Positions 1 to 5,913 of a stretch of 8,839 bases of DNA are shown here, piece by piece. The notes below the pieces were generated by a model. That model was not told the origin of the DNA. It did no database searches and worked only from the letters and a program-made list of their open reading frames with translations. The DNA lies in assembly GCA_015232735.1 (NCBI GenBank), contig JADFZC010000089.1, forward strand, positions 1 through 8,839, written 5' to 3'. Origin of the DNA: Oligoflexales bacterium (GTDB lineage: Bacteria; Bdellovibrionota; Oligoflexia; Oligoflexales; Oligoflexaceae). Numbering within the stretch: the stretch's first letter is position 1; every line of letters starts with the position of its first letter. A program made the translations under genes and the position numbers.

Positions 1-1
1 G

Positions 2-739
2 GTATTCGAGGGCATCCTGTGCGCCGCCAGGGAGACCACCGGCATTTACACCCGTGTAAGCCATTTTATTCCATGGATAAAAGAAAAGCTGAATCTGATT
101 AAGAGTGTGCAGACAAATCTCCCGTTGCAGGAACTTGTCGAACACGAATGCTACGATGCGGTTTGGACACAGGTAAAAAGCCAGGACGTGAAGACCTCTT
201 ACCGGTTTCAGCGCGCAGGTGCCCTCGCCATCACGAAACAGGAATATGAAACACTGAAACTTTTGCCTTCCTTTGGTACATGCGACCTTGGCAAATACGG
301 TCTCAAGGCGACATTTATCCAGCAAGCGGCGGCGGAAAAAATCAATCCCATGGCGTTGATCGACGATGGCAGGGGAAAGTGGATCAAGGTGCCTTACAGG
401 CTGGCATTTGAATACAAGGTTCCGGCTGCTTCAAATTCGCATTCGTATCCAAAAGTGCAGTACACTCAGGAAACCCAGACAGTCGCAATAACCAATACCT
501 TACGTGATCAGATAGTCACGTGGCAAATAAGCTGTCCCTTCGCTTTCTCTTTACGCGATCAGGATGGACGTTCCTATAAAAGTTCCGAAAGCTATCCAGG
601 GGGGCGCAACTTTGTTGTGTTTCGATATCCTGAAAGTAACAAAGCTGTTATAGATCCGGGGACCACCGTGAAATTTGTCATGGGCGCGGATCAGATGGTG
701 GATCAGCGACAGTTTGAAAGCTGCTCCGTATTCAGGTAA
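2..739 (+). CDS. Trypsin-like (S1) serine protease, C-terminal part, with Cys-containing tail (5' partial)
   Basis: The reading frame is open from the window edge, so the gene starts upstream; an apparent GTG start at 107 is only an internal codon. Residues 4-26 of the visible part read GILCAARETTGIYTRVSHF and then IPWI. This matches the end of S1 proteases, where a conserved Cys and a G-[VI]-Y-T-R-V strand precede the terminal W-I helix. The catalytic His, Asp and Ser would lie upstream and cannot be checked. About 210 residues follow the usual chymotrypsin-fold end, with four cysteines (ECYD, GTCDL, ISCPF, ESCSV), which suggests a second, disulfide-stabilised exported domain. I do not recognise this tail. 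It is probably secreted or surface-bound. The 178 nt after the stop carry no clear GC-rich terminator. The S1 assignment rests on a short but very characteristic segment. Confidence 0.8.
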   Translation, partial: VFEGILCAARETTGIYTRVSHFIPWIKEKLNLIKSVQTNLPLQELVEHECYDAVWTQVKSQDVKTSYRFQRAGALAITKQEYETLKLLPSFGTCDLGKYGLKATFIQQAAAEKINPMALIDDGRGKWIKVPYRLAFEYKVPAASNSHSYPKVQYTQETQTVAITNTLRDQIVTWQISCPFAFSLRDQDGRSYKSSESYPGGRNFVVFRYPESNKAVIDPGTTVKFVMGADQMVDQRQFESCSVFR

Positions 740-810
740 CGCAATAAAAACATGGCATGTTGCCTTGGAAGAAAGGATGATAATGTTTATTAAAATAAGC
801 ATATTTTAAA

Positions 811-824
811 AAATTGTACAATTT
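811..824. repeat. 14-bp perfect palindrome AAATTGTACAATTT
   Basis: AAATTGTACAATTT equals its own reverse complement. It lies in AT-rich DNA between the protease stop and the XRE regulator. An AT-only hairpin (TTAAAATA at 790-797 and TATTTTAA at 802-809, 4-nt loop) lies directly before it. It could be a protein-binding site or chance in AT-rich sequence; a weak terminator for the protease gene is also possible. Confidence 0.35.
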
Positions 825-885
825 AATGAACATAATGACTCTTTGCAGATCCCGTTAAATATGATAAATTATCAATATAAATAGG

Positions 886-907
886 TTTGTTCACTAAATT
901 GAACAAA
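886..907. promoter_or_regulatory. Operator-like inverted repeat before the XRE gene
   Basis: Perfect 8-bp arms TTTGTTCA and TGAACAAA are separated by 6 nt (CTAAAT) and end 19 nt before the ATG at 927. HipB-type regulators usually bind inverted repeats in their own promoters and repress them, so this is a good candidate autoregulatory operator; that is inference from position and symmetry. A smaller palindrome, TGATAA-A-TTATCA, lies at 862-874 and could be a second site. A plausible but weak promoter (TTGCAG at 843-848, TAAATT at 865-870) lies just upstream, which would put the repeat near the transcription start. Confidence 0.55.
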
Positions 908-926
908 ATTACAGGATTTGTTGAAA

Positions 927-1241
927 ATGGTAAACAATGGAAAGAGCAAAGCGCTCCTTTTCCCCAAGGTCGTGCGAATGCTCAAAACTACGGGTGAAAA
1001 TATCCGATTAGCGCGTAAACGACGTCATTGGACTACTGAAAATCTTGCAGAAAGAGCCGGTATCGCCAGGGGAACTTTGGCCGCCATTGAGAAAGGTTCC
1101 TCAAGTGTATCCATGGGGCACTATGCTGCGGTCTTATTTGCTCTCGGTCTTGCTGAGGATTTGAAACAGCTGGGAGCTGCTGATCCCGATGGGAGAAGGC
1201 TTCAGGACATAGATACGCTCTCAGGCTGCAAAAGAGGTTGA
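927..1241 (+). CDS. XRE/HipB-like helix-turn-helix regulator (antitoxin-type)
   Basis: This is a 104-residue DNA-binding protein. The segment TGENIRLARKRR (residues 22-33), followed by the helix-turn-helix at about 36-57 (TTENLAERAGIARGTLAAIEKG region), fits the XRE/Cro family. The C-terminal part, with LGLAEDL and DPDGRRLQD, resembles the XRE regulators that sit before HipA kinases. The expected role is to repress its own operon and, in an intact pair, to neutralise the kinase. I chose ATG 927 because AGGA (913-916) precedes it and because homologues usually carry about 20 residues before the GENIR segment; TTG 918 and ATG 978 are alternatives. The stop lies 2 nt before the hipA-like ATG at 1244, so the two genes form an operon. 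The regulator has no visible lesion although its partner is broken. An inverted repeat lies at 886-907. Confidence 0.85.
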   Translation: MVNNGKSKALLFPKVVRMLKTTGENIRLARKRRHWTTENLAERAGIARGTLAAIEKGSSSVSMGHYAAVLFALGLAEDLKQLGAADPDGRRLQDIDTLSGCKRG

Positions 1242-1243
1242 GA

Positions 1244-2181
1244 ATGAAGGTTGATGTACTCGTATATGCATCCTGGTATCCCCTGGAACAGCCTCAGATC
1301 ATAGGACTCCTGTCTGCAGGTTACCTTAAAGGTAGAGAAAACTTTTCATTTGAATTTGATACGAGCTGGTTGAAGAACAAGAATAACATGCATCCCTGCT
1401 GCTCGAAAATGATGATTCTGCAAGAGTGGAGGAAGCACTGGCCATACTTCTCAGACCCGGCAGCTCCCTGGGAGGGGCTCGTCCCAAAGCCAACGTTCTG
1501 GATCCCTCAGGGTCGCTTTGGATAGCAAAATTCCCAAGCGCAGGCGATGACATCGATGTGGGCGGCTGGGAGGAAGTGACAGCGTCCCTGGCAAGAGCAG
1601 CAGGAATCTCCATCTCTGAAACCAAAGCAGTTAAGCTCGGGTCAAAGCATCATACTTTCCTTACAAGGCGTTTTGATAGATGTGGCTGCAATATACGTTA
1701 CGCTTATGCATCAGCCTTGACTTTACTCGGAAGAAAGGATGGGGATAGCCATGAATCGAGCTATCTGGATATTGCTGAAGTTATTATTTCACAATGCGCC
1801 ACTCCAAAAGCACAGCTTCAAGAGCTTTGGCGTCGGATTGTCTTTTCCATAATCGTTTCCAATACCGATGACCATCTTCGCAACCACGGCTTCTTGTATG
1901 ATTTCACCAAGAGCGGATGGATCCTTTCACCAGCATTTGATATCAATCCGGTCCTGGGTCCCAGGGGATTGACTCTTTCAATCGATGAACACGACAATTC
2001 TTTGGACCTTGACCTGGCTAAATCTGTTGCTCCATATTTTCAGATAGAAAAAACGGATGCTGACCATATTATCCAGCAGCAGATTACAATACGTAAGAGC
2101 TGGCGGACATTGGCAAAGAAGGTCGGTATTAAATCAGCTGAAATGGACCGGATGGCATCAGTATTCGAGGCTAAGCGATAG
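1244..2181 (+). pseudogene. HipA-family Ser/Thr kinase toxin, broken by internal deletion and frameshift
   Basis: ATG 1244 has a GAGG ribosome site 6 nt upstream. The first ~45 residues (MKVDVLVYASWYP, then GLLSAGYLKGRENFSFEFD and TSWL) are the HipA N-terminal strand region. After codon 1373-1378 this frame runs into unrelated sequence and stops at 1525. HipA similarity resumes in the next forward frame, from about 1387 (HASLLLENDDSARVEEAL), and runs to the normal C-terminus at 2181. HipA proteins are usually about 400 or more residues; here only about 310 are encoded in total. The missing stretch is about 90-110 residues, including the region of the PDxWG motif. A deletion of non-multiple-of-three length near 1376-1390, in AAGAACAAGAATAAC repeats, explains this. 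The locus probably makes no full toxin. An alternative is a HipBST-like split into a short N-terminal protein and a separate kinase, but the missing middle argues against it. Confidence 0.75.
1426..2181 (+). CDS. Residual ORF: HipA kinase core (C-terminal fragment)
   Basis: If read from GTG 1426, this fragment has 251 residues and holds nearly all kinase motifs. GSSLGGARPK (residues 12-21) is the Gly-rich ATP loop with the regulatory Ser. LWIAKFP (31-37) supplies the ATP-binding Lys. NTDDHLRNHGF (146-156) is the catalytic loop, with D148 and N153 matching E. coli HipA D309 and N314. FDINP (171-175) carries the metal-binding Asp (D172, matching D332). No good ribosome site precedes GTG 1426, so translation is doubtful, though coupling from the overlapping upstream frame (ending 1525) is possible. 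The motifs are well preserved, so the break may be recent. HipA kinases phosphorylate targets such as GltX; whether this fragment folds or acts is unknown. It is listed separately because it is the informative part of the broken gene. Confidence 0.5.
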   Translation: MEEALAILLRPGSSLGGARPKANVLDPSGSLWIAKFPSAGDDIDVGGWEEVTASLARAAGISISETKAVKLGSKHHTFLTRRFDRCGCNIRYAYASALTLLGRKDGDSHESSYLDIAEVIISQCATPKAQLQELWRRIVFSIIVSNTDDHLRNHGFLYDFTKSGWILSPAFDINPVLGPRGLTLSIDEHDNSLDLDLAKSVAPYFQIEKTDADHIIQQQITIRKSWRTLAKKVGIKSAEMDRMASVFEAKR

Positions 2182-2224
2182 ATGATCAAGTAGTGAATCT
2201 GAGGCTGAATCCCATTCTTTGACC

Positions 2225-2285
2225 GTTGCGCTGCCGCAATAATGCAACAGTCTAAAAAAAGTGTTATTTGACATATGCTCGTCTT
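2225..2285. terminator. Weak terminator-like region between convergent genes
   Basis: This lies between the hipA-like stop (2181) and the convergent lipoprotein stop (2299). A small hairpin TTGCG-CTGC-CGCAA (2226-2239) overlaps an alternative GTTGC/GCAAC pairing. An A7 tract and a T6 tract flank the right half and could pair, giving T-runs in both transcripts. None of this forms a textbook GC-stem plus T-run, so it is only a weak bidirectional terminator candidate. Confidence 0.25.
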
Positions 2286-2298
2286 TTTTATTGGCTGC

Positions 2299-3093
2299 TT
2301 ATTCATCGGAATGGATTGGTTTGAGATAAATCTTCTCAAAAAATTTGTAGACGTCTGGACAGTTTGCTTTGAGGTTGGCATGGTTGACATCCGCCGCCCA
2401 GTTTGTGCATTCTAAGTTAAACCATGCGGCGGATGATTCGGCAAAAAATTCCATTGGGTTTCCCGACGCATAATCGGAGACAAAGCAACCAGCTTCAAAG
2501 AGCGTATCGACCTCATTGCCGAGAGCTGGTTCTGCCTCTTGGATTGCCCAATGGATAAGATGGGCGAACTCATGATTATAATTCACGTAATCAAAATGAA
2601 ATCCGGTTCTGTATTCACCGGCACACGAATCAACAACTTCATAGGGAACAGCATATTGGATCCCGCAGCTTAAATTGGCCTTCCTAAATCTGCTTTTTAT
2701 GATGTTGTAAACAGATGGATAATCCACTCGCAGGCGCGCCAGCATAATCTTAGTGGCGTCCAGCGCACCCTTCTGGAAGGAGGCGATATCGGGATCTCCG
2801 TTCGTCATGTAGAATTCTATTTTAAAATCCAGGTCAGGAATCTCGCTGGGCGAGGAAACAGTACGATCAGGTGACAGGGAAGTTGGTTTTGCTTCTGTAG
2901 TCGTAGCGGCAGACGATTTCGCCGTCGCACCGGAAGACGAAGGCTCGGCTGACATTTTTGAAGAAGATTCTTTTGACGGATCAGCCCCTTCGCCATGCTC
3001 ATTCTTAGAGTCACTGCTGCAACCAGTTAGAATTAACGTAGAGATCAAATAGTATTGAATGATTGGCTTCAAAGTTTTTGCATAGATCCTCAT
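2299..3093 (-). CDS. Lipoprotein zinc metallopeptidase, lethal factor/PPEP-like (M34-type motifs)
   Basis: This 264-residue lipoprotein has a signal peptide ending in the lipobox LTGC (lipidated C25). A Ser/Thr/Ala/Glu-rich linker (about 26-85) and a globular domain follow. Zinc-protease motifs are clear: HEFAHLIH at 174-181 (ligands H174 and H178, catalytic E175) and NPMEFFAES at 212-220. Y208 lies seven residues before E215. Anthrax lethal factor (HEFGH; Y728; E735 in EFFAE) and clostridial PPEP-1 (Y178, E185) show the same Tyr-to-Glu spacing, from memory. The C-terminal NCPDVYKFFEKI also resembles the lethal factor end. I infer an M34/ATLF-type gluzincin on the cell surface or in the periplasm; the substrate is unknown. 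Besides C25, five Cys (143, 157, 203, 229, 245) suggest disulfides. AAGGAGG stands 4 nt before the ATG, a strong ribosome site. Convergent with hipA; divergent from 3587-4741. Confidence 0.8.
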   Translation of the reverse strand: MRIYAKTLKPIIQYYLISTLILTGCSSDSKNEHGEGADPSKESSSKMSAEPSSSGATAKSSAATTTEAKPTSLSPDRTVSSPSEIPDLDFKIEFYMTNGDPDIASFQKGALDATKIMLARLRVDYPSVYNIIKSRFRKANLSCGIQYAVPYEVVDSCAGEYRTGFHFDYVNYNHEFAHLIHWAIQEAEPALGNEVDTLFEAGCFVSDYASGNPMEFFAESSAAWFNLECTNWAADVNHANLKANCPDVYKFFEKIYLKPIHSDE

Positions 3094-3439
3094 GGTACCT
3101 CCTTCTAAATTGTATTATTGTTAAGTTCCTTCACCTGATTTCCCGCCTGAGGGTTTTTTATAAAAGGCAAAAGTCGCTTTCTGTGTGATTTTTAACGACT
3201 GGGATTGTTCATCAATTTTTTTGCCATTTGTATATGGACACATATCGGTAACATAGTATTGTAAATTTAATGTATATTATTATTATAATATTATCAATAT
3301 GTTAATAATGTTTTTATGAATGAACATATTAAAAATACTACCGAAAACTGTAATGAAAAAAAAGGAATATGGGAATAGGGAGTTTATAAAAGAACCTGGA
3401 TACGGAATCTTGGAATTACCTAAAAAAAGAAAATGACTT

Positions 3440-3484
3440 CGGGGAATAATCGCGTGACCGCTCAAGACATTACGGTTATCCCCG
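3440..3484. other. Long imperfect hairpin upstream of the hydrolase gene
   Basis: CGGGGA-A-TAATCG (3440-3452) pairs with CGGTTATCCCCG (3473-3484): twelve pairs with one bulged A and one G-T wobble, around a 20-nt loop. It stands out because its ends are GC-rich within AT-rich DNA. No T-run follows on the plus strand, so it is not a normal terminator. It could be a structured leader RNA, a small RNA or a binding site; it matches no riboswitch class that I recognise. Confidence 0.4.
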
Positions 3485-3512
3485 CAAACTATGCAAGTGA
3501 TCCGTGACATAG

Positions 3513-3538
3513 TAGAATAAATCCATGAGAATTTATTC
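3513..3538 (+). promoter_or_regulatory. Possible promoter/operator of the hydrolase gene
   Basis: TAGAAT (3513-3518) matches the -10 consensus at five of six positions. An ATGCAA (3491-3496) stands 16 nt before it as a poor -35. A perfect 8-bp inverted repeat, GAATAAAT and ATTTATTC with an 8-nt spacer (3515-3538), overlaps the -10 and the expected start site, as a repressor site would. Transcription would then begin about 60 nt before ATG 3587. The weak -35 keeps confidence low. Confidence 0.3.
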
Positions 3539-3586
3539 GTCCTAAATATGTTTGACAGGTTTTACATTCTCCCTGAGGTATAGAAA

Positions 3587-4741
3587 ATGAATGATCTGAA
3601 GAATTTCCTAACATTCTCAATTCAACGAAAAATTTTTTCAAGATTCCGCCACATCGTCTTCATTTCGGCCATTTGCCTCATACATTTGCCGGCTTTGGAC
3701 GGCTGCGTCCAAAAGAAGTCAAAGGGCGGGGATCGCAATTATTCACAAACGGAGAATTCCAATGGTGTGGCTGCCAAAACAGAAGTCGATTCTGAAACAG
3801 CAAGATCCCAGCCGGTGCAGCCTTACAAACCCCTTCTTGCACCGGTCGATCCGCAGACCATAGCCGCAGACAAACGGACATCTGCCAGTCTTCTGACGAT
3901 AACCGATTCAGCAGCCTATCAATACTACCTGTTCATCCCTGAAAACTACAAAGCGCTGGCCGAAGGCCAATACGTCTTCCCTTTGCTCGTTTACCTCCAC
4001 GGGGGCGAGGATAATCCCGATGAAAATATAAATACGATCGTGTTCAAATGGGGCCCCCTGAAGGGAATCGATAAGGTATTTAAAAATGGTACAATAGATC
4101 CAGCATTCGTCGCCAGACTGGGCAACTATTTTAGAACGGCCATCATCGTCTACCCGTATCTGCCTAACAGCAATAGCAGCGATACCTTTTGGGACCCGTA
4201 CAAGCTTGACACCCTTGTTGAAAAAGTCATGGACGAATATCGTGTGGACAGGCGGCGATTTTACATGACCGGGGTATGCCTGGGCGGGGCCGGAACTTTC
4301 CACTATGCCACCTCTTTTTCGCAGAAAATTGCAGCCATAGTTCCTACAGCATCCATCTCCTACGGCGGTGAAATAATGAAGGGCCTTGCAGACATTTCAA
4401 TATGGACAACACATAATTTCAGCGACAGTACGGCCAATATCCACAAGACAACGGCAGACGTCCTCAACAACATATTTTCACCCAAGATTGACGTCATGGG
4501 AAAATATCCTTATAGAGGCAATAATAAGAGCCAGGACGCCGGCGATATCTATACTCTCTCCATCGATAATTCAGGCCTTTTGGGAAATTGGGAACGGGGT
4601 TTTGTCTATCCCAAAAAGATCATTACCTTTACGGTGTTCAACAAGGGTTCACACGACTCATGGAGCGCGACTTACAGCAATCCCGATATTTGGAAATGGA
4701 TGTTCAGCCAGATCAGGCCTTCCGATGCGAAGGCTGAATAA
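3587..4741 (+). CDS. Alpha/beta-hydrolase (esterase/PHB-depolymerase-like), probable lipoprotein, Cys nucleophile
   Basis: The protein has 384 residues. A hydrophobic stretch (about 22-38) ends in LDGC, so C40 may be lipidated, although Asp before Gly is unusual for a lipobox and the N-terminus is long. Residues 110-375 look like the secreted esterase/predicted-peptidase branch of alpha/beta-hydrolases: YQYYLFIPENY, then LLVYLHGG (133-140, oxyanion region), YRVDRRRFYMTG, the nucleophile elbow GVCLGG (229-234), THNFSDST with likely acid D280, and GSHDSW with H356. The elbow normally reads GxSxGG; here TGC (4277-4279) codes Cys231, as in dienelactone hydrolase. It may be a real Cys hydrolase or an altered enzyme; the substrate is unknown. 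GAGGT (3575-3579) 7 nt before the ATG supports this start. An insertion of about 40 residues (300-340) separates D280 from H356. Confidence 0.75.
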   Translation: MNDLKNFLTFSIQRKIFSRFRHIVFISAICLIHLPALDGCVQKKSKGGDRNYSQTENSNGVAAKTEVDSETARSQPVQPYKPLLAPVDPQTIAADKRTSASLLTITDSAAYQYYLFIPENYKALAEGQYVFPLLVYLHGGEDNPDENINTIVFKWGPLKGIDKVFKNGTIDPAFVARLGNYFRTAIIVYPYLPNSNSSDTFWDPYKLDTLVEKVMDEYRVDRRRFYMTGVCLGGAGTFHYATSFSQKIAAIVPTASISYGGEIMKGLADISIWTTHNFSDSTANIHKTTADVLNNIFSPKIDVMGKYPYRGNNKSQDAGDIYTLSIDNSGLLGNWERGFVYPKKIITFTVFNKGSHDSWSATYSNPDIWKWMFSQIRPSDAKAE

Positions 4742-4832
4742 GAGACATTTGGATGGTTGTTTTCTCTCTGCAATGAGCCAGGGATTCATGTTTTCAATAA
4801 TTTGCAGCTGAATCGTTGAAGAGATTGCTGAC

Positions 4833-4878
4833 CATGTTCAATGGTCCGATTGAACATGAGGGCGCGTCATGATACAAT
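4833..4878 (+). promoter_or_regulatory. Sigma70-type promoter with overlapping 26-bp inverted repeat
   Basis: TTGAAC (4850-4855) and TACAAT (4873-4878) are separated by exactly 17 nt, the best promoter match in the window. CATGTTCAAT (4833-4842) and ATTGAACATG (4849-4858) are perfect 10-bp arms around the 6-nt spacer GGTCCG, and the right arm contains the -35. A protein bound there would block or control polymerase. Transcription should start near 4885, about 40 nt before ATG 4928. GTCATGA also occurs twice, at 4866-4872 (TCATGA core) and 4883-4888 nearby, around the -10. Confidence 0.6.
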
Positions 4879-4927
4879 ACTTGTCATGAGAGCATTACAT
4901 GTCGTGAAATCTGGCAAGGACAAAACC

Positions 4928-5878
4928 ATGCGATCAGGTAAATATTATATCCTTTTCCTTATGTCAGGCCTTGTTTTGTCACCGGCATGCAAACCAACCC
5001 CAAAGGAGCCCGATTCCGCTCAGAAAAACACGGACGGGAGCGGACGTCCCACCGACGACATCGGGGGCGTTCCGGGATATTCTCTTGTGTGCGGATATGA
5101 ATATATCAATAACAAGGCCGGAGCCATCGGTTGCAACTATCAAAACGATGCGACCCGGCAGTCCGCAGACTTTACCACTTTGGGCGGCACTCCCAGCTGG
5201 TCGTTTGTCAATCCTTACGACTCCTTCAAGATAACGACCGGAAAATCCTCCAATGGTTGGCAAACACTTTACGCCATCAGCGGCGTCCTGGACAAATTTG
5301 TCACTGAACTTTATCCCTACAAGGTGCTTCTCAAGATCCTGGCTCCTGGCGGTAAGACACTGTCAACGATTCAAGCGCCACTTGGTGCTTCACTGCGCAA
5401 AAGCGTAACAAAGCCCATCAGCCTCAAAGCCGATGCACTTATGAAGCAAACATGGATTGGCTGCATCATAAGCTCCGAGATACAGACACGAAAAACTGAA
5501 GCTGATCCGGTCATCACCGAGGTGTTTTATAGGCAGAACAGATGGTCTTTTGTCAATGTGACGGCCAATGAATTGACAGTAAATCTCCATGCAGTCGGCT
5601 ACTTTACCGATCCCTACTGTAAAAATCAACTCACGCAGGCGGCAGCGTCCCGTCGGCCGAATGACCATCTGGCTCCGTTTGAAGAAACCGCCCCCCTTAA
5701 CATAAAGAACGTGGTCTTCAGTCCCGACGGCAAAGAATTGAACTGGAGTGTGCTGGATGACGGCGATCCGCGCAAAATGCACTGGGTTATCAGCGAAGAT
5801 TTGGCACTGGTCGTTATTACGACTCTTTATCTGACGGATAATAAGAGGACTGTTGAAATTTACCGTCGCATTCAATAA
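4928..5878 (+). CDS. Cys-containing lipoprotein of unknown function
   Basis: I chose ATG 4928 because AAGGA (4916-4920) lies 7 nt upstream and the protein then begins with a clean signal peptide, MRSGKYYILFLMSGLVLSPA, followed by C21. The longer frame from 4841 would overlap the promoter. The mature protein is about 296 residues: a short polar linker (22-48), then two parts. The first (50-155) holds a Cys pair (C55, C69) in a beta-rich stretch. The second (170-315) begins TWIGC (C179) and contains YFTDPYC (C231); W-x-x-C followed by a strand-rich region and a Y-F-x-D-x-x-C motif recalls small beta-barrel-like lipoproteins of delta-proteobacteria, but I cannot name a family. No catalytic motif is visible. 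It is followed after 35 nt by the TPR-like gene, probably in the same transcript. Confidence 0.75.
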   Translation: MRSGKYYILFLMSGLVLSPACKPTPKEPDSAQKNTDGSGRPTDDIGGVPGYSLVCGYEYINNKAGAIGCNYQNDATRQSADFTTLGGTPSWSFVNPYDSFKITTGKSSNGWQTLYAISGVLDKFVTELYPYKVLLKILAPGGKTLSTIQAPLGASLRKSVTKPISLKADALMKQTWIGCIISSEIQTRKTEADPVITEVFYRQNRWSFVNVTANELTVNLHAVGYFTDPYCKNQLTQAAASRRPNDHLAPFEETAPLNIKNVVFSPDGKELNWSVLDDGDPRKMHWVISEDLALVVITTLYLTDNKRTVEIYRRIQ

Positions 5879-5913
5879 GGATGTATCGACTACCGCATGG
5901 ATCGGAATATAGT

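Larger units (their letters stand above)
3094..3586. other. 493-nt AT-rich divergent intergenic region, no gene seen
   Basis: This stretch separates two divergent lipoprotein-type genes. I see no convincing coding sequence: a 75-codon minus-strand frame (3283-3510) has no ribosome site and crosses the hairpins. The centre is very AT-rich. TATTATAATA at 3281-3290 is a perfect palindrome that gives a TATAAT -10 box on both strands (3284-3289 plus; 3282-3287 minus), but neither has a good -35 at 16-18 nt. Two further inverted repeats lie nearer the plus-strand gene (3440-3484 and 3515-3538). Promoters for both genes must lie here. Confidence 0.6.

Noticed and set aside
107..739. Protease tail as a separate gene starting at GTG 107
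   Set aside because: The same frame is open to the window edge and encodes the typical S1 protease C-terminus just before 107; no ribosome site precedes the GTG.
3440..3484. Cyclic-di-GMP riboswitch (GGTCACGC on the minus strand)
   Set aside because: Only the first few bases match; the conserved tetraloop/receptor parts are absent.
3283..3510. Minus-strand 75-codon frame in the divergent region
   Set aside because: It has no ribosome site, an AT-driven composition and no recognisable motif, and it runs across the inverted repeat at 3440-3484.
3552..3557. TTGACA as a -35 box for the hydrolase gene
   Set aside because: No -10 lies 16-18 nt downstream, and transcription would start at or inside the coding start.
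3908..4303. Minus-strand 131-codon frame opposite the hydrolase
   Set aside because: It lies antisense to conserved hydrolase motifs; its sequence looks like a frame shadow.
4386..4811. Plus-strand 141-codon frame overlapping the hydrolase 3' end
   Set aside because: It is out of frame with the conserved HDSW region and has no ribosome site or domain.
5390..5875. Minus-strand 161-codon frame opposite the lipoprotein
   Set aside because: It is antisense to a gene with a clear signal peptide and ribosome site, and has no start signal of its own.
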